From: UMGS1052 sp045580005
Lineage (GTDB): Bacteria > Bacillota > Clostridia > Oscillospirales > CAG-382
NCBI GenBank assembly: GCA_045580005.1
Contig: JAZNMZ010000052.1
Location: 1 to 6,863 of the forward strand
Direction: 5' to 3'
Length of the DNA stretch: 6,863 nucleotides
The stretch's first letter is position 1. Each line of letters opens with the position of its first letter. Under the pieces are notes generated by a model. It did no database searches. It saw only the letters and a program-made list of their open reading frames with translations, and was not told the DNA's origin. The translations under genes were made by a program, and so were the position numbers. Below are positions 1 to 6,863 of this stretch, piece by piece.

Positions 1-741
1 TTGGCTCACAGAACGACATGGCTACGATCCGACTTTGCAAGTATTGTAGACTATGGCTTTACCGCAGGCATGGAGGAGGCGCTTGACGAGATAGAAAGAG
101 GCAAGACCGGTATGCTCAAGGTGCTTGATGAGTACTATAAGGAGTTTGCGGTACTTCTTGAAAAGGCGGAAAAGACTATCGAAAAGGGCAACTACAGACT
201 TGTTGCCGAGGAAACAGATATCCTCTGCGAAAAGTGCGGAAGCCGTATGGTTATCAAAAACGGCAGATTCGGTAAGTTTGCAGCCTGCCCCAACTATCCT
301 TCCTGCCGCAACACCAAGCCTATCGACAAGGACGGCAAGGTTGTGGAAAACGGAGAGGCAAAGCCTGAGGAAAATCTCGTTTCGGCTCCCGACGATGTAA
401 GATGTAATATCTGCGGTGGTCCGATGGTAGTGAGAAAGGGCAGGTACGGCAGTTTCTATGCCTGCGCAAGATACCCCGAGTGCAAGAGTACAAAGCCTAT
501 CACAAAGGATATCAACATTCCCTGTCCGTCTTGCGGCTCAAAGATAGTAATCAAGCACGGCAGAAAAAAGAGCGTATTCTACAGCTGCGAGAAGTATCCC
601 GAGTGTAAGTTCTCAACATGGGATATTCCGCAGGAGGAGAAGTGCCCCGAATGTAACGGACTTCTTCTCAAGAAAAAGGGCAAGGACTTTGTTTACTGTA
701 TAAACGAGAAGTGCAACTATACAAAAACGCTCGAGAAATAA
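1..741 (+). CDS. topA: DNA topoisomerase I (type IA), C-terminal part, 5'-truncated by window edge
   Basis: This is the tail of topoisomerase I, which relaxes negative supercoils by cutting one DNA strand through a 5'-phosphotyrosine. The catalytic tyrosine lies in the missing part, probably over 400 residues upstream. Residues about 20-60 (FTAGMEEALDEI, then a helical KVLDEYYKEF stretch) match the end of the type IA core. Four C4 zinc ribbons follow: Cys76/79/96/102, Cys135/138/155/161, Cys175/178/196/202 and Cys215/218/233/238. The first three have CX2C-X16/17-CX5C spacing with a G-R/K-F/Y-x-aromatic core. The last is shorter (X14, X4) and ends the protein. An acidic linker at about 108-130 separates fingers 1 and 2. 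Such ribbons bind single-stranded DNA and, in some bacteria, RNA polymerase. The TTG at base 1 is not a real start; the gene simply enters from the left. Residues 1-7 do not resemble the family. The stop at 739-741 is 9 bases from plsX. Confidence 0.95.
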   Translation: MAHRTTWLRSDFASIVDYGFTAGMEEALDEIERGKTGMLKVLDEYYKEFAVLLEKAEKTIEKGNYRLVAEETDILCEKCGSRMVIKNGRFGKFAACPNYPSCRNTKPIDKDGKVVENGEAKPEENLVSAPDDVRCNICGGPMVVRKGRYGSFYACARYPECKSTKPITKDINIPCPSCGSKIVIKHGRKKSVFYSCEKYPECKFSTWDIPQEEKCPECNGLLLKKKGKDFVYCINEKCNYTKTLEK

Positions 742-745
742 GGAG
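741..745 (+). promoter_or_regulatory. Ribosome binding site of plsX, overlapping the topA stop codon
   Basis: AGGAG is a near-perfect Shine-Dalgarno core placed 5 bases before the plsX ATG. Its first A is the last base of the topA TAA stop. A ribosome finishing topA therefore sits on the plsX start signal, which suggests coupled translation and leaves no room for a promoter or terminator between the two genes. Confidence 0.85.
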
Positions 746-750
746 AAAAA

Positions 751-1755
751 ATGAGAATTATTGTAGACTGTATGTGCGGCGACAACGCCCCTGAGGAGAT
801 TGTAAAGGGTGCGGTACAGGGTGCACAGACACACGATGTTGACCTGCTTTTGGTAGGCGACGAGAAGATAATCAAAAAGATAATTGACGATAACAATTTG
901 CCGTCTGACAGGGTAGAAATCGTAAACAACGAAAACGAGCCTATCACAATGGAGGACGAACCCGGCATCATTATGAAGGACAAAAAAGACTCCTCTATGC
1001 CTCGGGCTCTGCGGCTTCTTGCCGAGGGAGCAGGCGACGCAGTTGTAAGCGCAGGCAATACAGGCGCGCTCTTTACGGGAGCAACTCTTATTGTACGCAG
1101 AATAAAGGGTATGAGACGCGCCGCTCTCGGTGCTATCGTCCCTCTCGGCAAGCCTATGCTTATAGTTGACTCGGGCGCAAACACAGATGTTTTACCCGAA
1201 AATCTTTGTGATTTTGCTCTGATGGGCAACCTTTATATGAAAAAGGTAATGGGCATTGATGAGCCTAAGATAGGGCTTATCAACAACGGTGCTGAGGAGC
1301 ACAAGGGTACAGAACTTTATGTAAAGACCCACGCGCACCTTAAGAACTTGAAAATCAACTTTATCGGTAATATAGAGGGCAGAGATGTGCCGTCGGGAGT
1401 TGCGGATGTCATTGTGTGCGACGGATTTACCGGCAATATTCTGCTCAAGACCTGCGAGGGATTCGGTCTCTTTATCAAGAAAACTCTCAAGGGTATCTTT
1501 TATGAAAGCCTTATGACAAAGCTCGGCGCACTCTTTGTAAAGACAAAGATAGACGAACTCAAAAAGGCTATGGACTACTCAGAGTTCGGCGGTGCGCCTT
1601 TCTTTGGTATTTCAAAGCCTGTAATCAAGGCGCATGGCAGCGCAAACGCCAAGAGCGTGAGCTACTGCATTCTTCAAGCAAAAAAGTATGCCTCATCGGG
1701 TATCATAGATGAGTTTGCTCACCTTGCACAGAACCCCGAAGAATACGAGAAATAA
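751..1755 (+). CDS. plsX: Phosphate acyltransferase PlsX
   Basis: PlsX converts acyl-ACP and inorganic phosphate to acyl-phosphate, the donor that PlsY uses to acylate glycerol-3-phosphate in phospholipid synthesis. It is a peripheral membrane enzyme. The 334-residue length is normal for the family. Motifs in order: N-terminal MRIIVDCMCGDNAP (1-14; usual form DAMGGDxAP), SAGNTGA (100-106), DSGANTD (140-146; usually DVGAN), NNGAEEHKG (178-186), NIEGRD (207-212), DVIVCDGFTGN (219-229), YSEFGGAPFFGI (276-287) and KAHGSAN (293-299). All core blocks are present, so the enzyme is probably active. The odd points are Cys7 and Cys9, where Ala and Gly are usual. The ATG follows AGGAG at a spacing of 5 and gives the classic N-terminus, so the start is secure. 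In many Firmicutes plsX is followed by fabD/fabG/acpP or acpP alone; here rnc follows after 24 bases. Confidence 0.97.
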   Translation: MRIIVDCMCGDNAPEEIVKGAVQGAQTHDVDLLLVGDEKIIKKIIDDNNLPSDRVEIVNNENEPITMEDEPGIIMKDKKDSSMPRALRLLAEGAGDAVVSAGNTGALFTGATLIVRRIKGMRRAALGAIVPLGKPMLIVDSGANTDVLPENLCDFALMGNLYMKKVMGIDEPKIGLINNGAEEHKGTELYVKTHAHLKNLKINFIGNIEGRDVPSGVADVIVCDGFTGNILLKTCEGFGLFIKKTLKGIFYESLMTKLGALFVKTKIDELKKAMDYSEFGGAPFFGISKPVIKAHGSANAKSVSYCILQAKKYASSGIIDEFAHLAQNPEEYEK

Positions 1756-1779
1756 GCCTATTTCTGAAAGGAATATAAA

Positions 1780-2508
1780 ATGAAAAACAAGGGGTATCCA
1801 CTGGATATTTCGATTCTGGAAGAAAGAATAAAATATACTTTCAAGGACAAGAGCCTTGCCAAAACCGCTCTCACACACTCGTCTTATGCCAACGAGCTGC
1901 ACGCAAGGGGTATTGAGTGCGAGTGCTACGAGAGACTTGAGTTTTTGGGAGATTCGGTGCTGTCGATTATTGCTTCAGACTACCTGTTTGAGCACTACAC
2001 CGACTTTCTCGAGGGCGACCTCACAAAGATAAGGGCAGCCTGTGTCTGCGAGAGCGCACTTCTGGAGTACACAAAGGACTACTCGGCAGGGGAGTTTTTG
2101 TATCTCGGTCACGGTGAGGAAATCACCAACGGCAGACAGCGCCGCTCGGTGCTTGCCGATACCTTTGAAGCCCTGCTTGCGGCAATATATATCGACGGCG
2201 GATATGTGAGCGCCAAGAGCTTTGCTCTCCCGTATCTCAAAAAGAAGATAAAGGAGCTTAGCCGCAGCGGAGCAAGCGAGGACTGCAAAACAATGCTTCA
2301 GCAGTTTGTTCAGCAGAACAAGGGAGATATCCTTGAGTATGTTCTTGTGGACGAAAAGGGTCCTGCACACGACAAGAGCTTTTACTTCGAAGTAAGGCTC
2401 AACAACAACTGCATAGGCAGGGGCAGCGGCGGCACCAAGAGAGAGGCAGAGCAGTGCGCTGCAAGAGAGGCACTTATTCTCTTTGGCGTTCTGCCTGAAG
2501 AAAAGTGA
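1780..2508 (+). CDS. rnc: Ribonuclease III
   Basis: RNase III cuts double-stranded RNA. It processes rRNA precursors and turns over structured mRNAs and antisense duplexes, acting in the cytoplasm as a Mg2+-dependent homodimer. The 242-residue length is typical. The catalytic domain covers about residues 8-158 and contains the signature ERLEFLGDSVL (51-61). Metal-binding residues visible by alignment to E. coli E41/D45/D114/E117 are Glu54, Asp58, Asp127 and Glu130, the last two in LADTFEALL (125-133). The double-stranded RNA-binding domain covers about 167-236: DCKTMLQQF at its start, GPAHDKSF in the middle, and GTKREAEQCAA in the final helix. All key residues are present. The ATG has AAAGGA (1767-1772) 7 bases upstream. 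The TGA stop overlaps the ATG of the next gene (TGATG), and the rnc-(radical SAM)-smc order is common in clostridia. Confidence 0.97.
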   Translation: MKNKGYPLDISILEERIKYTFKDKSLAKTALTHSSYANELHARGIECECYERLEFLGDSVLSIIASDYLFEHYTDFLEGDLTKIRAACVCESALLEYTKDYSAGEFLYLGHGEEITNGRQRRSVLADTFEALLAAIYIDGGYVSAKSFALPYLKKKIKELSRSGASEDCKTMLQQFVQQNKGDILEYVLVDEKGPAHDKSFYFEVRLNNNCIGRGSGGTKREAEQCAAREALILFGVLPEEK

Positions 2509-2510
2509 TG
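2506..2510 (+). promoter_or_regulatory. TGATG stop/start overlap coupling rnc to the radical SAM gene
   Basis: The TGA of rnc (2506-2508) shares its last A with the ATG of the following gene (2508-2510). Upstream there is only a weak purine stretch (GAAGAAAAG, 2498-2505 region) and no clear AGGAGG. Reinitiation by ribosomes finishing rnc is therefore the likely main route to translation. A GTG at 2505-2507 is an alternative start, adding one residue. Confidence 0.8.
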
Positions 2511-3530
2511 AAAAAGCACGCAAATATTCCTATTTTCATCGCGCATGAGGGGTGCGGCAATTCCTGTGTCTTTTGTAATCAGAAAAAGATTACGGGCACA
2601 AGTCTTCCAGCTGACAGAAATATTGCTCCCGAGATAGAAAAAGCTCTTTGCACACTGGGTGATGATGTCGAAACGGAAATTGCCTTTTTCGGCGGCAGCT
2701 TCACGGGAATAGACAGAGCTCTTATGACAAGGCTTTTGTCTGATGCTTACAAATACATAGCCGATGGCAGGGTAAAGAGCATCAGACTTTCGACAAGACC
2801 TGACTACATTGATGAGGAAATACTCGATATTCTCGCAAGCTACGGCGTGCGCAACATTGAGCTCGGCATACAGTCGGCAAGCGATAAGGTGCTGGAACTT
2901 TCAAAGAGGGGACACACCTTTGAGACAACAAAAAGAGCCTGCAGGATGATTACTGAGCGCGGTTTTGTCCTTGGAGGACAGATGATGATAGGTCTTCCCG
3001 GCTCAACGGCAGAAGACGAGATACTCACAGCAAGAGAAATTTGTCGGCTCGGCGCAAAAGAGGCAAGGATATATCCGACGGTGGTCTTTTATGATACCGA
3101 GCTTTGCGACATGACAAGGAGCGGCAAGTATCTGCCGCTTGCAGTCGAACAAGCGGTGGAGCGCACGGCACAGGTATATAAGATTTTTCTTGAAAACGGT
3201 GTCAAGGTTCTGCGTATAGGACTGCAGTCGAGCGAGAATCTCTCGGATGACAGCCAGGTTTATGCCGGGGCAAACCACCCGGCACTCGGCGAGCTGTGCG
3301 AGAGCCGTGTGTACCTTGAACTTATAGCGCAGAGTATCAAAAAGCTCGCCCGCAATGGCAACGAAAGAACGCTTGTGATAAAATGCCATAGCGGTGAGCT
3401 GTCCAAGGTTATCGGACACAAAAAAGAGAATAAGCAAAAAATAGCAGAGCTTGTCGGACACGGCATTGAAATCAAAGTTGTCGGCGGGCTTCGCGAGAAA
3501 TACACAGTTGAAACCGAATTTACAGACTAA
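2508..3530 (+). CDS. Elp3-like radical SAM protein of unknown function (no acetyltransferase domain)
   Basis: This is a radical SAM enzyme of 340 residues, counted from the ATG. Cys16, Cys20 and Cys23 form the CX3CX2C motif that binds the 4Fe-4S cluster cleaving S-adenosylmethionine. Further motifs fit the SAM-binding barrel: FFGGSFTGI (60-68, the GGE-like position), LSTRPDYID (94-102), IELGIQSASD (117-126), GLPGST (162-167) and RIYPTVVFYDTEL (187-199). The pattern matches the radical SAM part of Elp3, the tRNA-uridine-modifying Elongator subunit. True Elp3 continues into a GNAT acetyltransferase domain, and this protein ends with only about 140 residues after the barrel. Cys200, Cys264 and Cys293 are further cysteines, with no clear second cluster motif. 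Substrate unknown; an RNA or translation-linked role is inferred from the family and from coupling to rnc. It is not HemN, MiaB or RlmN by motif layout. Confidence 0.9.
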   Translation: MKKHANIPIFIAHEGCGNSCVFCNQKKITGTSLPADRNIAPEIEKALCTLGDDVETEIAFFGGSFTGIDRALMTRLLSDAYKYIADGRVKSIRLSTRPDYIDEEILDILASYGVRNIELGIQSASDKVLELSKRGHTFETTKRACRMITERGFVLGGQMMIGLPGSTAEDEILTAREICRLGAKEARIYPTVVFYDTELCDMTRSGKYLPLAVEQAVERTAQVYKIFLENGVKVLRIGLQSSENLSDDSQVYAGANHPALGELCESRVYLELIAQSIKKLARNGNERTLVIKCHSGELSKVIGHKKENKQKIAELVGHGIEIKVVGGLREKYTVETEFTD

Positions 3531-3532
3531 AG

Positions 3533-3540
3533 AAAGGAAG
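3533..3540 (+). promoter_or_regulatory. Ribosome binding site of smc, supporting a TTG start
   Basis: AAAGGAAG lies just after the stop of the radical SAM gene, with its AGGA core ending 11 bases before the TTG at 3550. The spacing is somewhat long, but this is the only Shine-Dalgarno-like sequence in the 19-base gap. It is much too far (32 bases) to serve the first in-frame ATG at 3571. Confidence 0.65.
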
Positions 3541-3549
3541 TGAAATATA

Positions 3550-6500
3550 TTGCATTTAAAAGCACTTGAAATGCGAGGCTTTAAATCCTTTCCCGACAAG
3601 ACAAGACTCGATTTTGAAAACGGAATAACAGCCATTGTCGGTCCTAACGGAAGCGGAAAGTCGAATATTTCCGACGCTGTGCGCTGGGTACTCGGTGAAA
3701 TGTCGCCCAAGAGTCTTCGCGGACACAAGATGGAAGATGTTATCTTCAGCGGTACCGCCAAGCGTCAGCCGACGGGATTTTGCGAGGTGTCGCTTATCAT
3801 GGATAATTCCGATGGAACACTGCCCGACGACCACGACGAAGTTAAAATCACGAGAAAATATTATCGCTCGGGCGACAGTGAGTACAAGATAAACGACAAG
3901 CCGTCAAGACTCCGCGATATTTATGAGCTGTTTTTGAATACAGGTATAGGCAGAGAGGGATATTCTGTTATCGGTCAGGGTAAGATAGCTGAGGTTATCT
4001 CACAGAAGAGCGATGAACGCCGTCATATTTTTGAGGAGGCGGCAGGCATCTCCAAATTCAGATACAGAAAGAACGACGCCGAAAAGAAGCTCAACGAAAC
4101 AGAGGCAAATCTTGTCCGACTTCGTGACATTGTCGGAGAGATAGCAGGAAGAATAGGCCCCCTTGAAAAAGCAAGCGAGAACGCAAAGAAATATCTTGTG
4201 CTCGCCGACAGAAAAAAGGAGCTCGAGGTTGCAATATGGCTTGAGCGTATAGCAAAGGCGGCTGTTGAGTCGGAAAGCTACGCCGAGCGCACACAAAATG
4301 CCAAGGCAAGCTACGACGCAAAAGAAACAGAGCTTTCCGAAAACGAGGCAAGACTCGAGAGCCTTATCGAGCAGAAGTCTGCTTCGTCGCTTGCGACAGA
4401 ATCTTTCAGAGCAGAAATTGCAAGACTTGAGAACGAAAAGAACGAAATCGCATCCAAATGCGCTCTTTCGAACAACGATATAGGTCACTATAACGACAGA
4501 AAAAATGCGATTGCCGCCGAGAAAAAAGCTATTACAGACGGCGAGCTTGCTGCACTCGAAAAAGAAAGACTCGAGGCACAGGGCGCTTACGAAAAGGCAC
4601 AGGAAACGGCACAGAAATCTGCTCTTCTCGAGAATGAAAAACAAGAGCTTCTTGACAAGGCTGTGGCAGAGTTTGAAAAGGAAAAGACTCATCTTGAGGA
4701 ACTTCTTGCTGATGAGCGCAGACTTGACGAGGAGATTGTTAATAACAAAATCAGCGCCGCCGCAGCCCAAAGCGACGAGAAGAGCGCAAGCGAGCGCAGC
4801 GGATATATTTCTGAGGAGATAGAAAAGACAAACGGCGAAATCGCACTGATTCAGGGCTATCTTGACTCCGCAAAAGAACGCTACAAGGCGGCTGTAGAGG
4901 AAAAGAAAGACCTTACTGCCTCTCTTGAAGAGGAGCAGAAAAACTGCGACGAAGCGATCCGCGAGCACGAGGAGCTCATAAAGCTCAAGAACGAAACTGC
5001 AGCAAAACACGCGGCAGCGCTTTCCCACAAGGAAACTCTCGAGCGTATGGACAGACTTCTCGACGGCTTCCCCGGAAGTGTAAAGGCTGTTATCAACGAG
5101 AGCGGTCTTTCGGGTATCTGTGGACCTGTTTCAAAGATACTTTCTGTTTCGGGTGAGTATGTGACGGCTATCGAAACAGCTCTCGGTGCTGCTGTTACAA
5201 ATATTGTTGTAGAAAACGAGGATTGCGCAAAGAACGCTATCCGATTCCTCAAGGAAAGAGGAGCGGGACGCGCGACATTTCTTCCGCTTACATCAATAAG
5301 GGCAAATACCTTTTCCGAAAAAGACCTTTCGGGACAAAGAGGATTTGTAGGTATCGGCTCTCAGCTTGTGAGCTGTGAGAAAAAATACAATATCGTTGCC
5401 GAGTATCTTCTCGGCAGAACTATCGTTGCTGACAATATCGACAACGCTCAGGGTATTGCCAGAAAGTACAGCTACCGTTACAGAATAGTTACTCTCGACG
5501 GTCAGCTCATAAACGCAGGCGGCTCATATACAGGCGGCTCAAGCACAGGCAAGACAGGCGCTATGTCTAGAAATGCCGATATAGAAGCACTTGAAGAAAA
5601 GATAGCAAAATATGTTTCCGAGAGTGCAAGAATTGCCGAGAAGATAAAAGAAGCCACAGAAACAAAGAACGAGGCTCTGCAGTTTATCGAGGCGATAAGG
5701 AATGATATTTCAAATGTAGACAGTGAAATATACAAGAGCTCGGGTGATGTAAAGCTCCACGAGGAGCGACTCGAAGCCTGCAAGGCGAGAATTGCCCATG
5801 CAAACGAGCAGCTCGCAGGATTTTCCAAGGAGGCGTCTGCCGAGCTTATTCAAAAGCTCGAAGCCGAGAGAGCCGATCTTGTTGCAAAGAAAGGGACTCT
5901 CGAGAAAGAAATAATCAGTACAAGACAGCTTGTTATGGAGCTTGAAGAAAACTGCGACAAGGCAGAGCAAGAGCTTAGTGACTGCCGTATGACGCTGTAT
6001 TCCGAGAACAAAGACAGCGAGGCTGCAAGAGCAAGACTTTCGATGTGCGACTCGAGAATATCAGAGGCGAAAAAGCGCATTGAGCTGCTTGATAACGAAT
6101 ATAATGAGCTTGAAAACAAGCTCTCGGAGATTAGCGACGCTCTCGAACACGGTGCCGAAATTACCGAAAAGCTCATATCAGAGCTTGCGGTACAAAAGGA
6201 ACTCTTTGAGAAGAATATTGTCGTTGTCGCTGATTTTGAAAAGCAGATAAACGACCTGCGCCGTGCGCAGTCTGATATTGTGAGAGACAAGGAAGTGTAC
6301 TTCCGTGAGCTCACCAAGTGCGAGAGTGCGCTCGAGGAGCGCCGCAAGGAGTACGATACTCTCACAGCAAAGCTCTGGGAGGAATACGAGCTTACATATA
6401 CCGACGCGTCGGCTCTCGGCTATCCCAAGCCCGATGCTGCGTCTGTCTCCGAGCTTGCTTCAATCAAGGCAAAGATAAGAGCTCTGGGCACGGTAAATGT

Positions 6501-6863
6501 AAATGCAGTTGAGGAATACCGCGAGACAAAAGAGCGGTATGAATTTATGACAAAGCAGATCGAGGACCTTGAAACCTCAAGAAGAAGTCTTGAGAATGTA
6601 ATCAAGCGCCTTGAGGCTGATATGAGAAAGCTGTTCTCAGAAGCTCTTGAGAAGATAAACGAGCAGTTTGGCAAGGTGTTCAAGGAGCTCTTTGGCGGCG
6701 GAAGTGCGTCGATTTCGGTTTCCGAAACAGAGGATATACTTGAGTGCGGAATCGAGATAAATGTTCAGCCTCCCGGAAAGATGGTCAAGAGCATCTCACT
6801 TCTCTCGGGCGGCGAGCAGGCGTCTACAGCTATTGCACTCTATTTTGCAATACTCAATGTAAA
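3550..6863 (+). CDS. smc: Chromosome segregation protein SMC, 3'-truncated by window edge
   Basis: SMC is the ATPase that, with ScpA and ScpB, folds and separates sister chromosomes by extruding DNA loops. The frame is open for 1104 codons to the window edge; the family is about 1190 residues. Visible parts: Walker A GPNGSGKSN (31-39, Lys37), the arginine-finger region SPKSLRG with Arg57 (same position as R57 of B. subtilis SMC), and the Q-loop VIGQGKI (140-146). The first coiled-coil arm runs about 175-497. The hinge, about 498-675, contains FPGSVKAV, GRATFLPL and GGSYTGGS. The returning arm runs to about 1000, including LGTVNVNAVEEY (979-990). The ABC signature LLSGGEQ is at 1084-1090. Walker B and the D-loop lie beyond the edge. 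The two arms are nearly equal in length, as expected for a folded rod. TTG is chosen because HLKALEMRGFKSF gives the conserved first strand, part of which the ATG at 3571 would remove. ftsY is expected next. Confidence 0.96.
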   Translation, partial: MHLKALEMRGFKSFPDKTRLDFENGITAIVGPNGSGKSNISDAVRWVLGEMSPKSLRGHKMEDVIFSGTAKRQPTGFCEVSLIMDNSDGTLPDDHDEVKITRKYYRSGDSEYKINDKPSRLRDIYELFLNTGIGREGYSVIGQGKIAEVISQKSDERRHIFEEAAGISKFRYRKNDAEKKLNETEANLVRLRDIVGEIAGRIGPLEKASENAKKYLVLADRKKELEVAIWLERIAKAAVESESYAERTQNAKASYDAKETELSENEARLESLIEQKSASSLATESFRAEIARLENEKNEIASKCALSNNDIGHYNDRKNAIAAEKKAITDGELAALEKERLEAQGAYEKAQETAQKSALLENEKQELLDKAVAEFEKEKTHLEELLADERRLDEEIVNNKISAAAAQSDEKSASERSGYISEEIEKTNGEIALIQGYLDSAKERYKAAVEEKKDLTASLEEEQKNCDEAIREHEELIKLKNETAAKHAAALSHKETLERMDRLLDGFPGSVKAVINESGLSGICGPVSKILSVSGEYVTAIETALGAAVTNIVVENEDCAKNAIRFLKERGAGRATFLPLTSIRANTFSEKDLSGQRGFVGIGSQLVSCEKKYNIVAEYLLGRTIVADNIDNAQGIARKYSYRYRIVTLDGQLINAGGSYTGGSSTGKTGAMSRNADIEALEEKIAKYVSESARIAEKIKEATETKNEALQFIEAIRNDISNVDSEIYKSSGDVKLHEERLEACKARIAHANEQLAGFSKEASAELIQKLEAERADLVAKKGTLEKEIISTRQLVMELEENCDKAEQELSDCRMTLYSENKDSEAARARLSMCDSRISEAKKRIELLDNEYNELENKLSEISDALEHGAEITEKLISELAVQKELFEKNIVVVADFEKQINDLRRAQSDIVRDKEVYFRELTKCESALEERRKEYDTLTAKLWEEYELTYTDASALGYPKPDAASVSELASIKAKIRALGTVNVNAVEEYRETKERYEFMTKQIEDLETSRRSLENVIKRLEADMRKLFSEALEKINEQFGKVFKELFGGGSASISVSETEDILECGIEINVQPPGKMVKSISLLSGGEQASTAIALYFAILNV

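Noticed and set aside
717..1229. Minus-strand open frame of 170 codons over the start of plsX
   Set aside because: It is antisense to conserved PlsX motifs, with no domain or start signal; a shadow frame.
1756..1779. Possible terminator or regulatory hairpin between plsX and rnc
   Set aside because: The 24-base gap has only TTTC/GAAA complementarity with a one-base loop, which cannot form a stable stem, and no U-tract follows.
1975..2523. Minus-strand open frame of 182 codons over rnc
   Set aside because: It is antisense to the RNase III catalytic and RNA-binding domains, Leu/Cys/Val-rich without motif, and begins inside the next gene with no ribosome binding site evidence.
3003..3761. Minus-strand open frame of 252 codons crossing the radical SAM/smc junction
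   Set aside because: It runs antisense to two well-supported genes and their junction, shows no family resemblance, and is best explained by codon bias of the + strand genes.
4000..5028. Long open frame (342 codons) on the minus strand inside smc
   Set aside because: It lies antisense to the first SMC coiled-coil arm. The arm's Glu/Lys/Ala/Leu-rich codons (GAG, AAG, CTT, GAA) produce Leu/Phe/Ser/Cys-rich reverse translations with few stops. It has no recognisable domain, and the + strand frame is unquestionably SMC.
4201..5040. Apparent repetitive DNA (recurrent CTCGAG, GAAAAG, GAGCTC words) in the smc arm
   Set aside because: These are recurring Leu-Glu and Glu-Lys codon pairs of a coiled coil. 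They are irregularly spaced and not conserved as a unit, so they are not a DNA repeat or recombination array.
1..6863. Mobile element, defence system, CRISPR array or phage signal
   Set aside because: All DNA is accounted for by five housekeeping-type genes with consistent codon use and tight spacing. No inverted repeats, integrase, transposase or spaced direct repeats were seen.

Overview
The window reads as an ordinary stretch of chromosome from a low-to-mid-GC Firmicute. The best guess is a gut clostridium of the Ruminococcaceae/Oscillospiraceae type. That guess rests on the plsX-rnc-radical SAM-smc gene order, strong AGGAG-like ribosome binding sites, the style of the protein sequences and a GC content in the mid-40s by eye. 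The family-level assignment is inference; the sequence itself only clearly supports 'clostridial'.

Layout: five genes, all on the + strand, nearly without gaps. (1) The 3' end of topA, DNA topoisomerase I, with four zinc-ribbon fingers (1-741; upstream part outside the window). (2) plsX, the phosphate acyltransferase of phospholipid synthesis (751-1755). (3) rnc, RNase III (1780-2508). (4) A radical SAM protein related to the Elp3 catalytic domain but lacking the acetyltransferase domain (2508-3530), overlapping the rnc stop by one base. (5) smc, the chromosome condensation ATPase, from a TTG start at 3550, open to the right edge (6863) and cut about 80 residues before its expected end, just after the LSGGE signature motif.

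The gaps are 9, 24, -1 and 19 bases. I see no terminator, promoter, RNA gene, repeat, insertion sequence or CRISPR array, and there is no non-coding stretch of even 30 bases. The simplest reading is one polycistronic transcript that joins DNA topology (topA), membrane lipid supply (plsX), RNA processing (rnc), a probable RNA- or protein-modifying radical SAM enzyme, and chromosome segregation (smc). The plsX-rnc-smc core is a widely conserved growth-linked cluster in Firmicutes, where ftsY usually follows.

Points of mild interest are the absence of acpP between plsX and rnc, the direct joining of topA to plsX, the uncharacterised radical SAM gene translationally coupled to rnc, and two cysteines in the normally Ala/Gly N-terminal motif of PlsX. 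I did not find a new biological system here.
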